Assembly: GCA_934169725.1 (NCBI GenBank)
Contig: CAKPOF010000001.1
Coordinates: forward strand, 393,925 to 457,924
DNA from: an uncultured Clostridia bacterium
Lineage (GTDB): Bacteria; Bacillota; Clostridia; TANB77; CAG-508
Reading direction: 5' to 3'
Length of the DNA: 64,000 nt
Under the pieces are notes generated by a model, which worked only from the letters and a program-made list of their open reading frames with translations, ran no database searches and had not been told where the DNA came from. The translations under genes and the position numbers were made by a program. The stretch's first letter is position 1. Every line of letters starts with the position of its first letter. Below are positions 8,611 through 17,961 of the stretch, piece after piece.

Positions 8611-9801
8611 ATGAAAATATTAGTCTTAAATTCAGGAAGTTCTTCTTTAAAATATCAAGTAATAGATATGGAAACAGAAGAGGTTTTAGCTAAAGGTTAT
8701 TTTGAAAGAATAGGACAGGCAGATTCTTTTTTAACACATAAGGTAAAAGGTGAAAAACGTAAGTTTGAACATTATGCTAAAAATCATGATAAAGCAATTT
8801 CTTTTGTGTTAAGTAGGTTAACAAATCCTCATTATGGAGTTATAAAAAGTTTAGAAGAATTGGATGGAATAGGACATAGAGTTGTACATGGTGGTGAAAA
8901 ATTCACAAAACCTGTAATAATAACAGATAAAGTAATAGAAGATATAGAAAAATGTGTAGAATTGGCACCATTGCATAATCCAGCAGCAATACTTGGAATA
9001 AAGGCATGTCAAAAAATAGCTCCAAATATAAAAATGGTTGCAGTTTTTGACACAGCATTTCACCAATCTTTATCAAAAGAGAAATATTTATATCCGATTT
9101 CTACTAAATATTACGAAAAATATGGAATAAGAAAGTATGGCTTTCATGGGATGTCACATCAATTTGTTTCAAATAGAGTGGCAGAAATAGTTGGAAAGAA
9201 AATAACAGAATTAAAAATTATAAATTGCCATTTGGGACAAGGAGCAAGTGTATGTGCAATAAACCAAGGTGAATCTATGGAAATAAGCATGGGACTAACT
9301 CCATTAGGTGGAATATCAATGGGAACAAGAAGTGGAGATTTAGACCCATCGGTTGTAACATATATTATGAAAAAAGAAAAAATTTCTCCAGAAAAAATGG
9401 AAAATATATTAAATAAAGAATCTGGAGCATATGGTATATCTGGAGTTTCAGTTGACTTTAGAGATATAGAAGCTGAAGCAGCAACAGGAGATGAAAGGTC
9501 AATATTGTCTTTAGATAATTTTCATTATCTTGTAGCTAGTTATGTGGCAAAATGTGCTGTAGCAATGAATGGATTTGATATATTAACATTTACAGCAGGT
9601 GTGGGAGAAAAAGGCCAAGATTCGAGAGAAGCAATTTGTAAATATTTAGACGTTTTTGGTGTAAAAATTGATAAAGAATATAATCAAAAAGTAAAAGGTT
9701 TTGAAGCTGAAATCTCTGCTTCAGATTCAAAAATTAGGACATTTGTAATTCCAACAAATGAAGAATTAATGATAGCAAGAGAAACTGTAAAAGCAAAATA
9801 A
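8611..9801 (+). CDS. ackA: Acetate kinase, first of two tandem copies
   Basis: Acetate kinase makes ATP and acetate from acetyl phosphate. The 396-residue protein begins at the ATG after GGAG; an in-frame TTG further upstream has no ribosome-binding site. All canonical active-site motifs are present: LVLNSGSSSLKY (Asn7), GHRVVHGG (Arg91), LHNPA (His123), VFDTAFH (Asp148), GFHGMSH (His180), [10 protein letters not shown] (Arg241) and [11 protein letters not shown] (Glu384). The adenosine loop reads FTAGVGEKGQ rather than the usual GIGEN, which the second copy keeps. It forms an operon with pta and the second ackA. Confidence 0.95.
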   Translation: MKILVLNSGSSSLKYQVIDMETEEVLAKGYFERIGQADSFLTHKVKGEKRKFEHYAKNHDKAISFVLSRLTNPHYGVIKSLEELDGIGHRVVHGGEKFTKPVIITDKVIEDIEKCVELAPLHNPAAILGIKACQKIAPNIKMVAVFDTAFHQSLSKEKYLYPISTKYYEKYGIRKYGFHGMSHQFVSNRVAEIVGKKITELKIINCHLGQGASVCAINQGESMEISMGLTPLGGISMGTRSGDLDPSVVTYIMKKEKISPEKMENILNKESGAYGISGVSVDFRDIEAEAATGDERSILSLDNFHYLVASYVAKCAVAMNGFDILTFTAGVGEKGQDSREAICKYLDVFGVKIDKEYNQKVKGFEAEISASDSKIRTFVIPTNEELMIARETVKAK

Positions 9802-9835
9802 TAATAAAGTTATATAAATATTTTAGGAGGAAAAG

Positions 9836-11032
9836 ATGAAAATTTTAGTTTTGAATTGTGGAAGCTCATCATTGAAGTATCAATTAATCAATATGGATAC
9901 AGATGAAGTAATGGCTTCAGGAAAATATGAAAGAATAGGAGAAGATGAAGCTTTTATCACACATAAAGTTGCTGGACGCAAAGTAGAAATAAAAAAAGCA
10001 GCATATAATCATAAAGAAGCTATTCAATTTACATTAGAACAATTTACTAATCCAGAATATAAGGTAATTGATTCTTTGAATGAAATTAATGCTATAGGAC
10101 ACAGAATGGTGCATGGAGGAGAAAAGATAACAGAATCTGTAATAATAACAGATGAAACAATAAAAATAGTGGAAGAATGTGTTGATTTAGCACCATTACA
10201 CAATCCTGCATGTATTTTAGGAATTGAGGCATGTAAAGAAGTTATGCCAGAAAAACCAATGGTAGGAGTATTTGATACAGCATTTCATTCAACAATTGAA
10301 AAAGATAAATATATATATCCAATACCATATGAATATTACAAAAAATATGGCATAAGAAAGTATGGATTCCATGGAACTTCACATATGTATGTATCTAAAA
10401 GATTAGCAGAAATAGAAAATAAGTCATTAGATGGTACTAAAATAATTACATGTCATTTAGGACAAGGTTCTAGTATTTGTGCTATAAAAGATGGAAAATC
10501 AGTAGATACTAGTATGGGATTAACACCAGTAGGAGGTTTACCAATGGTAACAAGAAGTGGAGACTTAGATCCATCTGTTGTAACATTTATTATGAAAAAA
10601 GAAAATATCAAACCACAAGAGATGGAAGATATTTTAAATAAAAAATCTGGATTATCTAGTATTTCTAATATGGCACCAGATTTTAGAGTTATAGAAGAAG
10701 AATCAAATAATGGTATAGAAAGTGCAAAAATAGCAATAGAACAATTTAATTATTCAATTGCAAGTTACATTGCTAAATATGCAGTAGCAATGAATGGGGT
10801 AGACTATATTATATTCACAGGTGGAATTGGAGAAAATCAAATAAATATCAGAAAAGGAATTTGTGAAAAATTAGAATTTATGGGTGTTAAATTGAATCTT
10901 GATAATAACAACATGAGAGGAGAAGAAAAAGTAATATCAACAGATGATTCTAAAATTAAAGTTTATGTAATCCCAACAAACGAAGAACTAATGATAGCAA
11001 AAGAAACAAAAAGATTAATAGAAAATAAATAA
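9836..11032 (+). CDS. ackA: Acetate kinase, second tandem copy
   Basis: A 398-residue paralogue 34 bases after the first copy, with its own AGGAGG site. Motifs are intact: [50 protein letters not shown], the canonical FTGGIGENQ and [11 protein letters not shown]. Differences include [10 protein letters not shown] and [11 protein letters not shown] versus GISGVSVDFR in copy 1. The two copies diverge widely outside active-site segments, so the duplication is old rather than recent. Either could act on a different short-chain acyl phosphate, which sequence alone cannot decide. Confidence 0.94.
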   Translation: MKILVLNCGSSSLKYQLINMDTDEVMASGKYERIGEDEAFITHKVAGRKVEIKKAAYNHKEAIQFTLEQFTNPEYKVIDSLNEINAIGHRMVHGGEKITESVIITDETIKIVEECVDLAPLHNPACILGIEACKEVMPEKPMVGVFDTAFHSTIEKDKYIYPIPYEYYKKYGIRKYGFHGTSHMYVSKRLAEIENKSLDGTKIITCHLGQGSSICAIKDGKSVDTSMGLTPVGGLPMVTRSGDLDPSVVTFIMKKENIKPQEMEDILNKKSGLSSISNMAPDFRVIEEESNNGIESAKIAIEQFNYSIASYIAKYAVAMNGVDYIIFTGGIGENQINIRKGICEKLEFMGVKLNLDNNNMRGEEKVISTDDSKIKVYVIPTNEELMIAKETKRLIENK

Positions 11033-11048
11033 AAAAAGGAGTAGAATT

Positions 11049-12554
11049 ATGGCAAAGATTTTAAAAGATATTTCTAGAACTTTCAATGAGTTTTTATTAT
11101 TACCAAATTTAACAGATGAAAGATGTATACCCAATAAGGTATCTTTAAGAACACCATTGGTAAAATTTAAAAAAGGTGAAGATGCAAAATATTATGCAAA
11201 TGTACCTATGATATCTGCCATTATGCAATCAGTTTCAGGTGTAGAAATGGGCATAGCGTTAGCAAGAGAAGGTGGAGTAGCATTTATATATGGTTCACAA
11301 TCAATAGAATCACAAGCTGAAATGGTAAGACAAGTAAAAAAACATAAAGCAGGATTTATAACAAGTGATTCAAATGTAAAATCAGGAACACCATTAAAAG
11401 ATGTTATAAGTTTAATTGAAAAAACGGGACATTCGACTGTTATGATTACAGAAGATGGTACAGCAAATGGTAAATTTATAGGATTAGTAACAGATAAAGA
11501 TTATAGAATATCAAGAGATGATATGAATGCTCCAATTGATAATTATATGACAGAAAAAGAGCAAACTGTATGGGCACATGAAGGGATATCATTAGCAGAA
11601 GCAAATAATATTATATGGGAAAATAAAATAGCATGTTTACCAATCTTAACAGATGAAGGAAACTTAAAATATTTAGTATTTAGAAAAGATTATGAAGAAA
11701 GAAAAAATAATCCAAATTCTTTACTTGATGAAAATAAAAGATATATTGTAGGAGCTGGAATTAATACTAGAGATTATGAAGAAAGAATTCCTGCTTTAGT
11801 TGATGCAGGTGTAGATATGGTTTGTATGGACTCCTCTGATGGATATTCAGTATGGCAAAAAAATACAATTGATTTTGTAAGAGCTAAATATGGAGATTCA
11901 GTAAAAATTGGAGCTGGAAATGTAGTAGATAAAGAAGGATTTAGATATTTAGCAGAAGCAGGTGCTGATTTTATAAAAGTTGGAGTTGGAGGAGGTTCAA
12001 TTTGTATCACTCGTGAAACAAAAGGTATAGGACGTGGACAAGCTTCAGCGTTGATAGATGTAGTAGCAGCTCGTGATGAATATTTTGAAGAAACAGGAAT
12101 TTACATCCCAGTATGTTCAGATGGAGGAATAGTACACGATCATCATATAACAATTGCCTTAGCTTTAGGTGCTGATTTTGTTATGATGGGAAGATATTTT
12201 GCTAGATTTGACGAAAGCCCAACAAGAGTTGTTAAAAAAGGAAATGGATATGTAAAAGAATATTGGGGAGAAGGATCTAGTAGAGCTAGAAACTGGCAAA
12301 GATATGATATGGGAGGAGCTAAAAAACTTTCTTTTGAAGAAGGTGTTGATTCATATATTCCATATGCAGGAAAATTAAAAGACAATTTAGCTGTAACATG
12401 TGCTAAAATAAAATCAACAATGTGTAATTGTGGAAGTGTAACAATCCCTGAATTACATGAAAAAGCAAGATTAACATTAGTTTCAGATGTTAGTATTTCA
12501 GAAGGAAGTGCACATGACGTTATTTTAAAAGAAATAGATAACCAATATAAATAA
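11049..12554 (+). CDS. guaB: IMP dehydrogenase (Tritrichomonas-type)
   Basis: IMPDH oxidises IMP to XMP, the committed step of guanine nucleotide synthesis. The 501-residue protein has a (beta/alpha)8 barrel with a CBS pair at about 100-220. The catalytic cysteine is Cys319 in [14 protein letters not shown] context ([11 protein letters not shown]), and the flap contains the Arg-Tyr dyad R418-Y419 ([11 protein letters not shown]). These residue numbers equal those I recall for Tritrichomonas foetus IMPDH (Cys319, Arg418, Tyr419), and many long segments ([51 protein letters not shown]) look very like that protein rather than the usual B. subtilis GuaB. It ends in a strong terminator shared with the convergent gene. 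Confidence 0.95.
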   Translation: MAKILKDISRTFNEFLLLPNLTDERCIPNKVSLRTPLVKFKKGEDAKYYANVPMISAIMQSVSGVEMGIALAREGGVAFIYGSQSIESQAEMVRQVKKHKAGFITSDSNVKSGTPLKDVISLIEKTGHSTVMITEDGTANGKFIGLVTDKDYRISRDDMNAPIDNYMTEKEQTVWAHEGISLAEANNIIWENKIACLPILTDEGNLKYLVFRKDYEERKNNPNSLLDENKRYIVGAGINTRDYEERIPALVDAGVDMVCMDSSDGYSVWQKNTIDFVRAKYGDSVKIGAGNVVDKEGFRYLAEAGADFIKVGVGGGSICITRETKGIGRGQASALIDVVAARDEYFEETGIYIPVCSDGGIVHDHHITIALALGADFVMMGRYFARFDESPTRVVKKGNGYVKEYWGEGSSRARNWQRYDMGGAKKLSFEEGVDSYIPYAGKLKDNLAVTCAKIKSTMCNCGSVTIPELHEKARLTLVSDVSISEGSAHDVILKEIDNQYK

Positions 12555-12560
12555 GAAAAT

Positions 12561-12596
12561 AAAGAAGGTATAATTTTAATTTGTTATACCTTCTTT
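12561..12596. terminator. Bidirectional terminator after guaB
   Basis: Stem arms AAAGAAGGTATAA (12561-12573) and TTATACCTTCTTT (12584-12596) are perfectly complementary with a 10-base loop. The convergent SpoVB-like gene ends inside the right arm. Confidence 0.85.
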
Positions 12597-14113
12597 AAAA
12601 TTTTGAGGATTTAGGTCGTTCTCGCATATAAAAAAAGTTAAAACATTTAAAAAGATGCAGAAAAAATATGTAAGTTAGTATAAATAGAAAAATTAATAAT
12701 AAAAAATTATTAATGAAAAACATTTTAAATACTATTATTAAACAACAAGAAAAAACACAAGAGAGTATAGGAAAAACAATAAAATCAGTTACATTAATAT
12801 GATATTTTATCCTCTTCTTTAATTGAAGAATACTTATTGTAAAATTTAACAATTCACTAACAAAAATACTAAAGATATATCCATACATTCCATATACAGG
12901 TACAATAAAAAATATTATTGAAATAGTTGTCAACAAATCTAAAATATTGCAAAACATAACACTTACTTGTTCATTAATTCCTTTTAACATATTATCTATA
13001 ATATTATCTATATAAATAAAAAATATAAGAGGAGACAAAATTTTAATCCATTTACCAGGTTCAATTGATTGATATACAATAAGACTTATATCATTAGAAA
13101 ATAAAAAAAACATAAAGGTAATACCAATAGAAAAGATAAATGTTACTTTAAAAATAACATTACAAACAGATTGTAACCTTTTGTAATTTTTACAAGTTAA
13201 TAATCTGGAAAATTCAGGAACAAGTAAATTACTAAAAGAAGATATAAAAACATTTGCAAACAAAATAACAGGCATTACCATACCGACTAATTAATCCATA
13301 GTTAGATACGGCTAAAGAATAAGTCATACCAGAAAGAACTAACCTAGCAGGTATTAAAAATTGTTTTAATGACGATAATCCAGAACGAATGCAAGATGTA
13401 ATAGAAATAGGAAAAGCAATAAAAAATATTCTTTTTTTCATTTGCATAGGTAAATATCTTTTATTGATATATTTTCTAGTATCAATAATATAAAAACCAA
13501 TATTAAGTACAAATGAAAATAATTCAGAAATAACATCTGCTAAAATTAATATTGTACATACTGATTCTATGTTAGATATATCATTATTCCTTTGAAATAG
13601 TAAAAATGTAAAAATAATTTTTACAAAGATTTCTAATATTTGTGAAATTGCACTTTTGTATGGTTTTTCAACAGATGAAAAATAACCATTAATAACAGAA
13701 GAAATTGAAATTAATGGTAATCCTAAAGAAATACAATATATAGGAATATTAGAAATAGAATTTTTTAGTAAGATAGAAGAAATTATAGGCGCAAACAATA
13801 TTGTAATAATAGAAATAATAATACTTGATAATATAGAAAATATACAACATGTTTTTACAGCTTTTAAACCATTTAGATAATTATGTTTAGCAAATTCTTC
13901 AGATACAATACAAGTGCAGGCTGTTCCAATACCAGAAGTAGATAAAATAATAGCAAATGAGTATATTGTCATAAGTAAACTAAAAATTCCAATAGCTTCA
14001 GAACCGATTTTATTTGCAATATACATGTTAAAAACTAAACCTATAATACGCATTATAAGAGTAGTAAATGTTAGTATTAAACCATTAACCAAAAATAAAT
14101 TTCTTTTTCTCAA
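12595..14113 (-). pseudogene. SpoVB/MurJ-like polysaccharide flippase, frameshifted
   Basis: Two overlapping minus-strand frames make one MOP-superfamily flippase. The N-terminal part (14113 down to about 13280) begins MRKRNLFLVNGLILTFTTLI and has many hydrophobic helices and a FYS-S-like gene layout typical of stage V sporulation protein B. The C-terminal part (about 13280 down to 12595) begins MVMPVILFANVFISSFSNLL. The join falls near 13275-13285, where GLISR should read on as GLISGMVMPVILF; removing one base in AGTCGG restores the frame. The joined protein would be about 505 residues, the family norm. The family moves lipid-linked wall or spore-coat precursors across the membrane. Either a real inactivation or a single-base sequence error. 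Confidence 0.85.
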
Positions 14114-14172
14114 ATGATCACCTTTTTAATGATATTTTAAAAAAAGAAATTTATGATTAAAGATAATATTTT

Positions 14173-14877
14173 TTATTTATATTTAATAGATTTTAAAGTT
14201 ATATTTACTGTACCATTATTTATAGATGCGTAAATTTTAATATCATTTCCTGTAGAATTTTTAAATTTAAAATCATAACTACCATAAGCTACAGCAGCAT
14301 CTTTATCTTTACCAACATACGGAACTTTATTGCTATGAGGATGTCTTTCTACTATAGATAAATTTGGTACAGCTAAAACAGCATTGTATAAAGTACTACT
14401 CACTTGACAATTACCTCCACCATAACCTTTTTTCTTTTTTCCATTATTATCATATATATCAGCTTTTTGATATCCTTTATTACTTGTAGAAGGACCTATA
14501 GTTTTACAAAAGGAAAAAGTTTCATTATTTTTTACAATTTTATTATTTAAAGCAGAAGCAGTTATTGTCATATTTTTGGTTCTATTGGAATCATTAGAAT
14601 ATATTTTTGTAGAAAAGCTTGAAATATCCTCTTCTGTTGGAGAAGGTGTAATGGGATTTTGAGGTTGAGGTGTAGATTGAGAAGGAGTTTTGGAAGCATC
14701 GTTAGTAACAGAGGAAGAATGGGGAGTGTTAGTTGATGAATTTTCAGAAGAAGTTCTATCAGCTTCATAGTTTTGCTCTTGAGGAACTGAATTGCTATTT
14801 TTTATAAATGCATAAACACCAATTATAATAAAAATTATTAAAAAACTAATAATGGCTATTCTAATTTTTTTATTCAT
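14173..14877 (-). CDS. VanW-family membrane-anchored protein
   Basis: 234 residues: a short basic N-terminus, one membrane helix (about 7-24), a Ser/Thr/Pro/Gln-rich extracellular linker (about 30-85), then a VanW-like domain. The diagnostic stretch is KGYGGGNCQVSSTLYNAVL followed by IVERHPHSNKVPYV and the DAAVAYGSYDFKFKN strand. VanW proteins are found in vancomycin clusters and in many spore-formers; the domain is proposed to act in wall metabolism, but no reaction is established. It lies just upstream (minus strand) of the flippase gene, which fits an envelope role. Confidence 0.88.
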   Translation of the reverse strand: MNKKIRIAIISFLIIFIIIGVYAFIKNSNSVPQEQNYEADRTSSENSSTNTPHSSSVTNDASKTPSQSTPQPQNPITPSPTEEDISSFSTKIYSNDSNRTKNMTITASALNNKIVKNNETFSFCKTIGPSTSNKGYQKADIYDNNGKKKKGYGGGNCQVSSTLYNAVLAVPNLSIVERHPHSNKVPYVGKDKDAAVAYGSYDFKFKNSTGNDIKIYASINNGTVNITLKSIKYK

Positions 14878-14921
14878 AATTTAATCACCTGTTTTTATTA
14901 TAACCAAAAACTTGAAAAATA

Positions 14922-14950
14922 TTGACAAGTTGTAAAAAAATATATATAAT
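14922..14950 (+). promoter_or_regulatory. Promoter of the 52-residue membrane protein gene
   Basis: TTGACA (14922-14927), 17-base spacer, TATAAT (14945-14950), a consensus sigma-A promoter 34 bases before the start codon at 14984. Confidence 0.8.
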
Positions 14951-14983
14951 AATATAGTAAAAAAATGATGAAGGAGAATGAAT

Positions 14984-15142
14984 ATGCTTGCTAAATATTG
15001 GAAAAAAATTGGAATGCTTATTTTAATAATAGCATGTGTGTTTAATGTAATGAATAAATTAGTACATAAACTTTCATTAAATAAAGAGATATTATATTCA
15101 GCAGAATATATGTATCAACAAAATAAAACAAATAATAAATAA
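14984..15142 (+). CDS. Small single-helix membrane protein, unknown
   Basis: 52 codons with a good AAGGAG site 9 bases before the ATG and a consensus promoter just upstream. The product (MLAKYWKKIGMLILIIACVF at its start) has a basic N-terminus and one hydrophobic helix at about 10-22, followed by a charged helix (NKLVHKLSLNKEILYSAEYMY). It could be a membrane-anchored small protein; no family is recognised. A second promoter for rpmE begins right at its stop codon, so it is probably its own transcription unit. Confidence 0.65.
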   Translation: MLAKYWKKIGMLILIIACVFNVMNKLVHKLSLNKEILYSAEYMYQQNKTNNK

Positions 15143-15145
15143 GAC

Positions 15146-15174
15146 TTGAAAAACATAAAAAAATATGTTATGAT
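15146..15174 (+). promoter_or_regulatory. rpmE promoter
   Basis: TTGAAA (15146-15151), 17-base spacer, TATGAT (15169-15174), 46 bases before the rpmE start. Confidence 0.7.
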
Positions 15175-15220
15175 AAAAAACAGTCAAGTTATTAAAAATT
15201 GAGAAAGAGGTGAACAATAA

Positions 15221-15421
15221 ATGAAAGAAGGAATACATCCAAATTATAATCAAACAACAATCACATGTGCATGTGGTAATGTTTTAGAAGTTGGATCTAC
15301 AAAAAAAGATATTAAAGTAGATATATGCTCTAAATGTCACCCATTCTGGACAGGAAACTTAAGACAAGAAACAGCTGGTGGTAGAGCTGACAGATTCAAG
15401 AAAAAATATGGACTTGCTTAA
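15221..15421 (+). CDS. rpmE: 50S ribosomal protein L31 (zinc-binding form)
   Basis: 66 residues with the L31 core [19 protein letters not shown] and [15 protein letters not shown]. Cysteines in CACG and CSKC are the zinc ligands of the C+ type, which in many bacteria is replaced by a C- paralogue when zinc is scarce; none is present in this window. GAGGTG precedes the ATG. It has its own promoter and a terminator directly downstream. Confidence 0.97.
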   Translation: MKEGIHPNYNQTTITCACGNVLEVGSTKKDIKVDICSKCHPFWTGNLRQETAGGRADRFKKKYGLA

Positions 15422-15453
15422 TTTTTATAAGCAAATAATAATATTGAAATTAA

Positions 15454-15488
15454 AAAAGAAAAAATCAAATATATTGGTTTTTTCTTTT
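15454..15488. terminator. Terminator after rpmE
   Basis: Arms AAAAGAAAAAATCAA (15454-15468) and TTGGTTTTTTCTTTT (15474-15488) pair with one G-U and form an A-to-T-flanked hairpin able to serve rpmE and the convergent gene. Confidence 0.75.
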
Positions 15489-15498
15489 CTTATTTGTT

Positions 15499-16173
15499 CT
15501 ATTCATTAAATAACAATTTAGATATTTCTTCAGAAGTCAAGAGTTTAGAAATTTTGAGACGTGTACTTTTTCCAGATAAAGGAGATGTTATAACACCTTT
15601 ATTATTTAAAAGCACTAAATAGTTAAAAGTATTAATAGACAATTCTACTTTTCCATTATTATTTGAATCATACCCATAACCGATTTCTACAAATTTATTA
15701 GTTGGGTCTATAATATATAATCTTACAAAAGGTCTAAATGAACCATGTGGATCTAAAATTTCAAAAGTTGTTAAATAAACTTGTTCAAAAGTGATACCTT
15801 CTAATTCAAAAGATTTTATATATTTTATATCAATTAAATTTAATATTCTTGCCTCATCAGAAAGATAAGTATATTCATTTAAATCTTTTATTGGATGGAT
15901 TTCTTTAGTGTGCAAAAAATATGGGTTAATTGTATTACCATATATTGCATCTACAAAGGATTTCATATCTAAAAATCCCCATAATCTTAGCAAATTATCA
16001 TCTATTTTATGTTTTACGTTTTTTTCTTCGAGACTATTTATATTTAAATATTGTAAATCATTTAATGAAATGCTTCTATGATTACTTTTTGCTTGTCTAT
16101 ATATATTGGCAACATTAGAATAACCTTTTCTCTTTGTAAACTTGCTTTTTTGTAATGAATCAAAATCGTTCAT
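15499..16173 (-). CDS. Hypothetical protein
   Basis: 224 residues; no family recognised. There is no signal peptide or membrane helix. The protein mixes a helical N-terminal third (SNVANIYRQAKSNHRSISLND) with a beta-rich C-terminal half (GSFRPFVRLYIIDPTNKFVE, GYGYDSNNNGKVELSIN). It ends in a helical ISKLLTSEEISKLLFNE. AGGAGG lies 13 bases before the ATG, a rather long spacing. It is isolated, with MITE-like copy C in its upstream region. Confidence 0.7.
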   Translation of the reverse strand: MNDFDSLQKSKFTKRKGYSNVANIYRQAKSNHRSISLNDLQYLNINSLEEKNVKHKIDDNLLRLWGFLDMKSFVDAIYGNTINPYFLHTKEIHPIKDLNEYTYLSDEARILNLIDIKYIKSFELEGITFEQVYLTTFEILDPHGSFRPFVRLYIIDPTNKFVEIGYGYDSNNNGKVELSINTFNYLVLLNNKGVITSPLSGKSTRLKISKLLTSEEISKLLFNE

Positions 16174-16220
16174 ATAAATAAAAAACCTCCTCTTATGTAA
16201 TAAGTTTATAAATCTATTAT

Positions 16221-16425
16221 GTTATAATTTACAGGTTGTGATTTTTGAATTTGATAATATATTGTTTTGAAATACCGCGTAAGCGACCAAACGAGCAAAT
16301 GCGAGTGCGAATTGGAGCAAACTACATACTAATAATTTTAATATGTGGTTTGCGACACCAAGGTATGAAAAACAATATATTATCAAATTTTCATAAGTCA
16401 AATATTTAGGACTATAAATTATAAC
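16221..16425. repeat. MITE-like repeat, copy C (reverse orientation)
   Basis: 205 bp between divergent genes (15499 gene and miaB). It is in the opposite orientation to the other copies, with GAAATACCGCGTAAGCGACC at the left and GTTTGCGACACCAAGGTAT at the right. The outer ends are GTTATAATTTACAGG and its partner ending ATTATAAC. The flanking octamers are TCTATTAT (16213-16220) and TATATTAT (16426-16433), 7 of 8 identical and consistent with an aged 8-bp target duplication. Together with copy E it forms a sub-group (GCATTTGCTC variant). Confidence 0.9.
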
Positions 16426-16515
16426 TATATTATAACATTAAAAATGATTTTAACAAGATTTTCTTGCAAAAATCATGAAAATATAATAAAATATGCAATT
16501 GATGGAGGTATTAAA

Positions 16516-17934
16516 GTGGATACGATAAATGAAGTAAAAAAACAACAAGAATATATAGAAAAAGTAAAAAAAATAAATGAAGGAAAATTATTGAAATATA
16601 ATATTTTAACAATGGGATGTCAATTAAATGAAAATGATTCAGAAAAAATTTGTGGAATGTTAGAAGAAATGGGATATACAAAAACAGATGATTTTCATGA
16701 TGCAGATTTAAATTTATTTAATACATGTTGTGTGAGAGAAAATGCTGAGGATAAATTGTTTGGAAAACTTGGAGAACTTAAAAAATTAAAAGAAGAAAAA
16801 GGAATAATAATAGCAATTGGTGGATGCATGATGCAAGAAAAGCATATAACAGATAAAATAAAAGAATCATATCCATTTGTTGATATATTATTTGGAACAC
16901 ATACATTATATAGATTTCCAGAAGATTTATATAAAGCTATTTGTGAGAAAAAGAAACAAGAAGATATACTAGATGTAGATGGAGAGATATATGAAGGATT
17001 ACCAATAAAAAGAGATAGTAAAATTAAAGCATCAGTAACTATTATGAACGGATGTAATAATTTTTGTACATATTGTATTGTTCCATATGTTAGAGGAAGA
17101 GAAAGAAGTAGACAACCAAAAGAAATAATAAATGAAGTAAAAACTTTAGCTAAACAAGGTTATAAGGAAATTACTTTATTAGGTCAAAATGTAAATTCAT
17201 ATTTAAGAGTGGAGAGAGAAAAAGGAAAGAATTTTGAAGAATTTGAAGGAGTAAATTCATTTGCAACATTATTAAGAGCAATTAATAAAATAGATGGAAT
17301 TGAAAGAATTAGATTTGTATCTCCACATCCAAAAGATTTTACTGATGATGTAATAGAAGCGATTGCAGAGTGTGATAAAGTTTGTAAATTAGTTCATTTG
17401 CCACTACAGTCAGGAAATAGCAAAGTGTTAAAAGAAATGAATAGAAAATATACTAAAGAACAATATTTAATTTTAGTAGAAAAGATGAAAAATAAAATAC
17501 CAAATTTAACATTATCTACAGATATTATTGTTGGTTTTCCAGGAGAAACTGACGAAGAGTTTGAAGATACTTTAGATGTGATAGAAAAGGTTAATTTTGA
17601 ACAAGTATATATGTTTATTTATTCTAGAAGAGTCGGTACTCCAGGAGATAGAATGGAAAATCAAATTTCAGAAGAAGTAAAACATATAAGATTTGATAAA
17701 TTGAAAAAATTAGTTGAAAGCCAGATAGAAAATAATAATAAAAAATATCTTGGAACAATTCAGAAAGTATTAGTAGAAGGAACAAGTAAGAATAATGAAA
17801 AAATGTTAACAGGAAGAACTGATAGTAATAAGGTTGTTATTTTTGATGGTAGTAAAGATTTAATAAATAAAGTTATAAATATAAAAATTGTATCTGAACA
17901 TATGTGGTATTTAAAAGGAGAATATGAAAAATAA
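16516..17934 (+). CDS. miaB: tRNA-2-methylthio-N6-dimethylallyladenosine synthase MiaB
   Basis: MiaB adds a methylthio group to i6A37 of tRNA with two Fe-S clusters and SAM. I start it at the GTG at 16516, 7 bases after GGAGG; an in-frame ATG at 16444 has no ribosome-binding site. The 472-residue protein has the three auxiliary-cluster cysteines (C35 in TMGCQLNENDSE, C71 in NTCCVREN, C104 in IGGCMMQ), the radical SAM motif C180-x3-C184-x2-C187 (CNNFCTYC), and a C-terminal TRAM domain (LVEGTSKNNEKMLTGRTDSN). mutS follows after 27 bases, a common clostridial pairing; mutL, often third, is not here. Confidence 0.96.
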   Translation: MDTINEVKKQQEYIEKVKKINEGKLLKYNILTMGCQLNENDSEKICGMLEEMGYTKTDDFHDADLNLFNTCCVRENAEDKLFGKLGELKKLKEEKGIIIAIGGCMMQEKHITDKIKESYPFVDILFGTHTLYRFPEDLYKAICEKKKQEDILDVDGEIYEGLPIKRDSKIKASVTIMNGCNNFCTYCIVPYVRGRERSRQPKEIINEVKTLAKQGYKEITLLGQNVNSYLRVEREKGKNFEEFEGVNSFATLLRAINKIDGIERIRFVSPHPKDFTDDVIEAIAECDKVCKLVHLPLQSGNSKVLKEMNRKYTKEQYLILVEKMKNKIPNLTLSTDIIVGFPGETDEEFEDTLDVIEKVNFEQVYMFIYSRRVGTPGDRMENQISEEVKHIRFDKLKKLVESQIENNNKKYLGTIQKVLVEGTSKNNEKMLTGRTDSNKVVIFDGSKDLINKVINIKIVSEHMWYLKGEYEK

Positions 17935-17961
17935 AACGAATAAGTAAAAGGAGAAAAAGAA

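Noticed and set aside
16444..16515. Longer start for miaB
   Set aside because: The ATG at 16444 lacks a ribosome-binding site and the extra 24 residues are not part of the family; the GTG at 16516 follows GGAGG.
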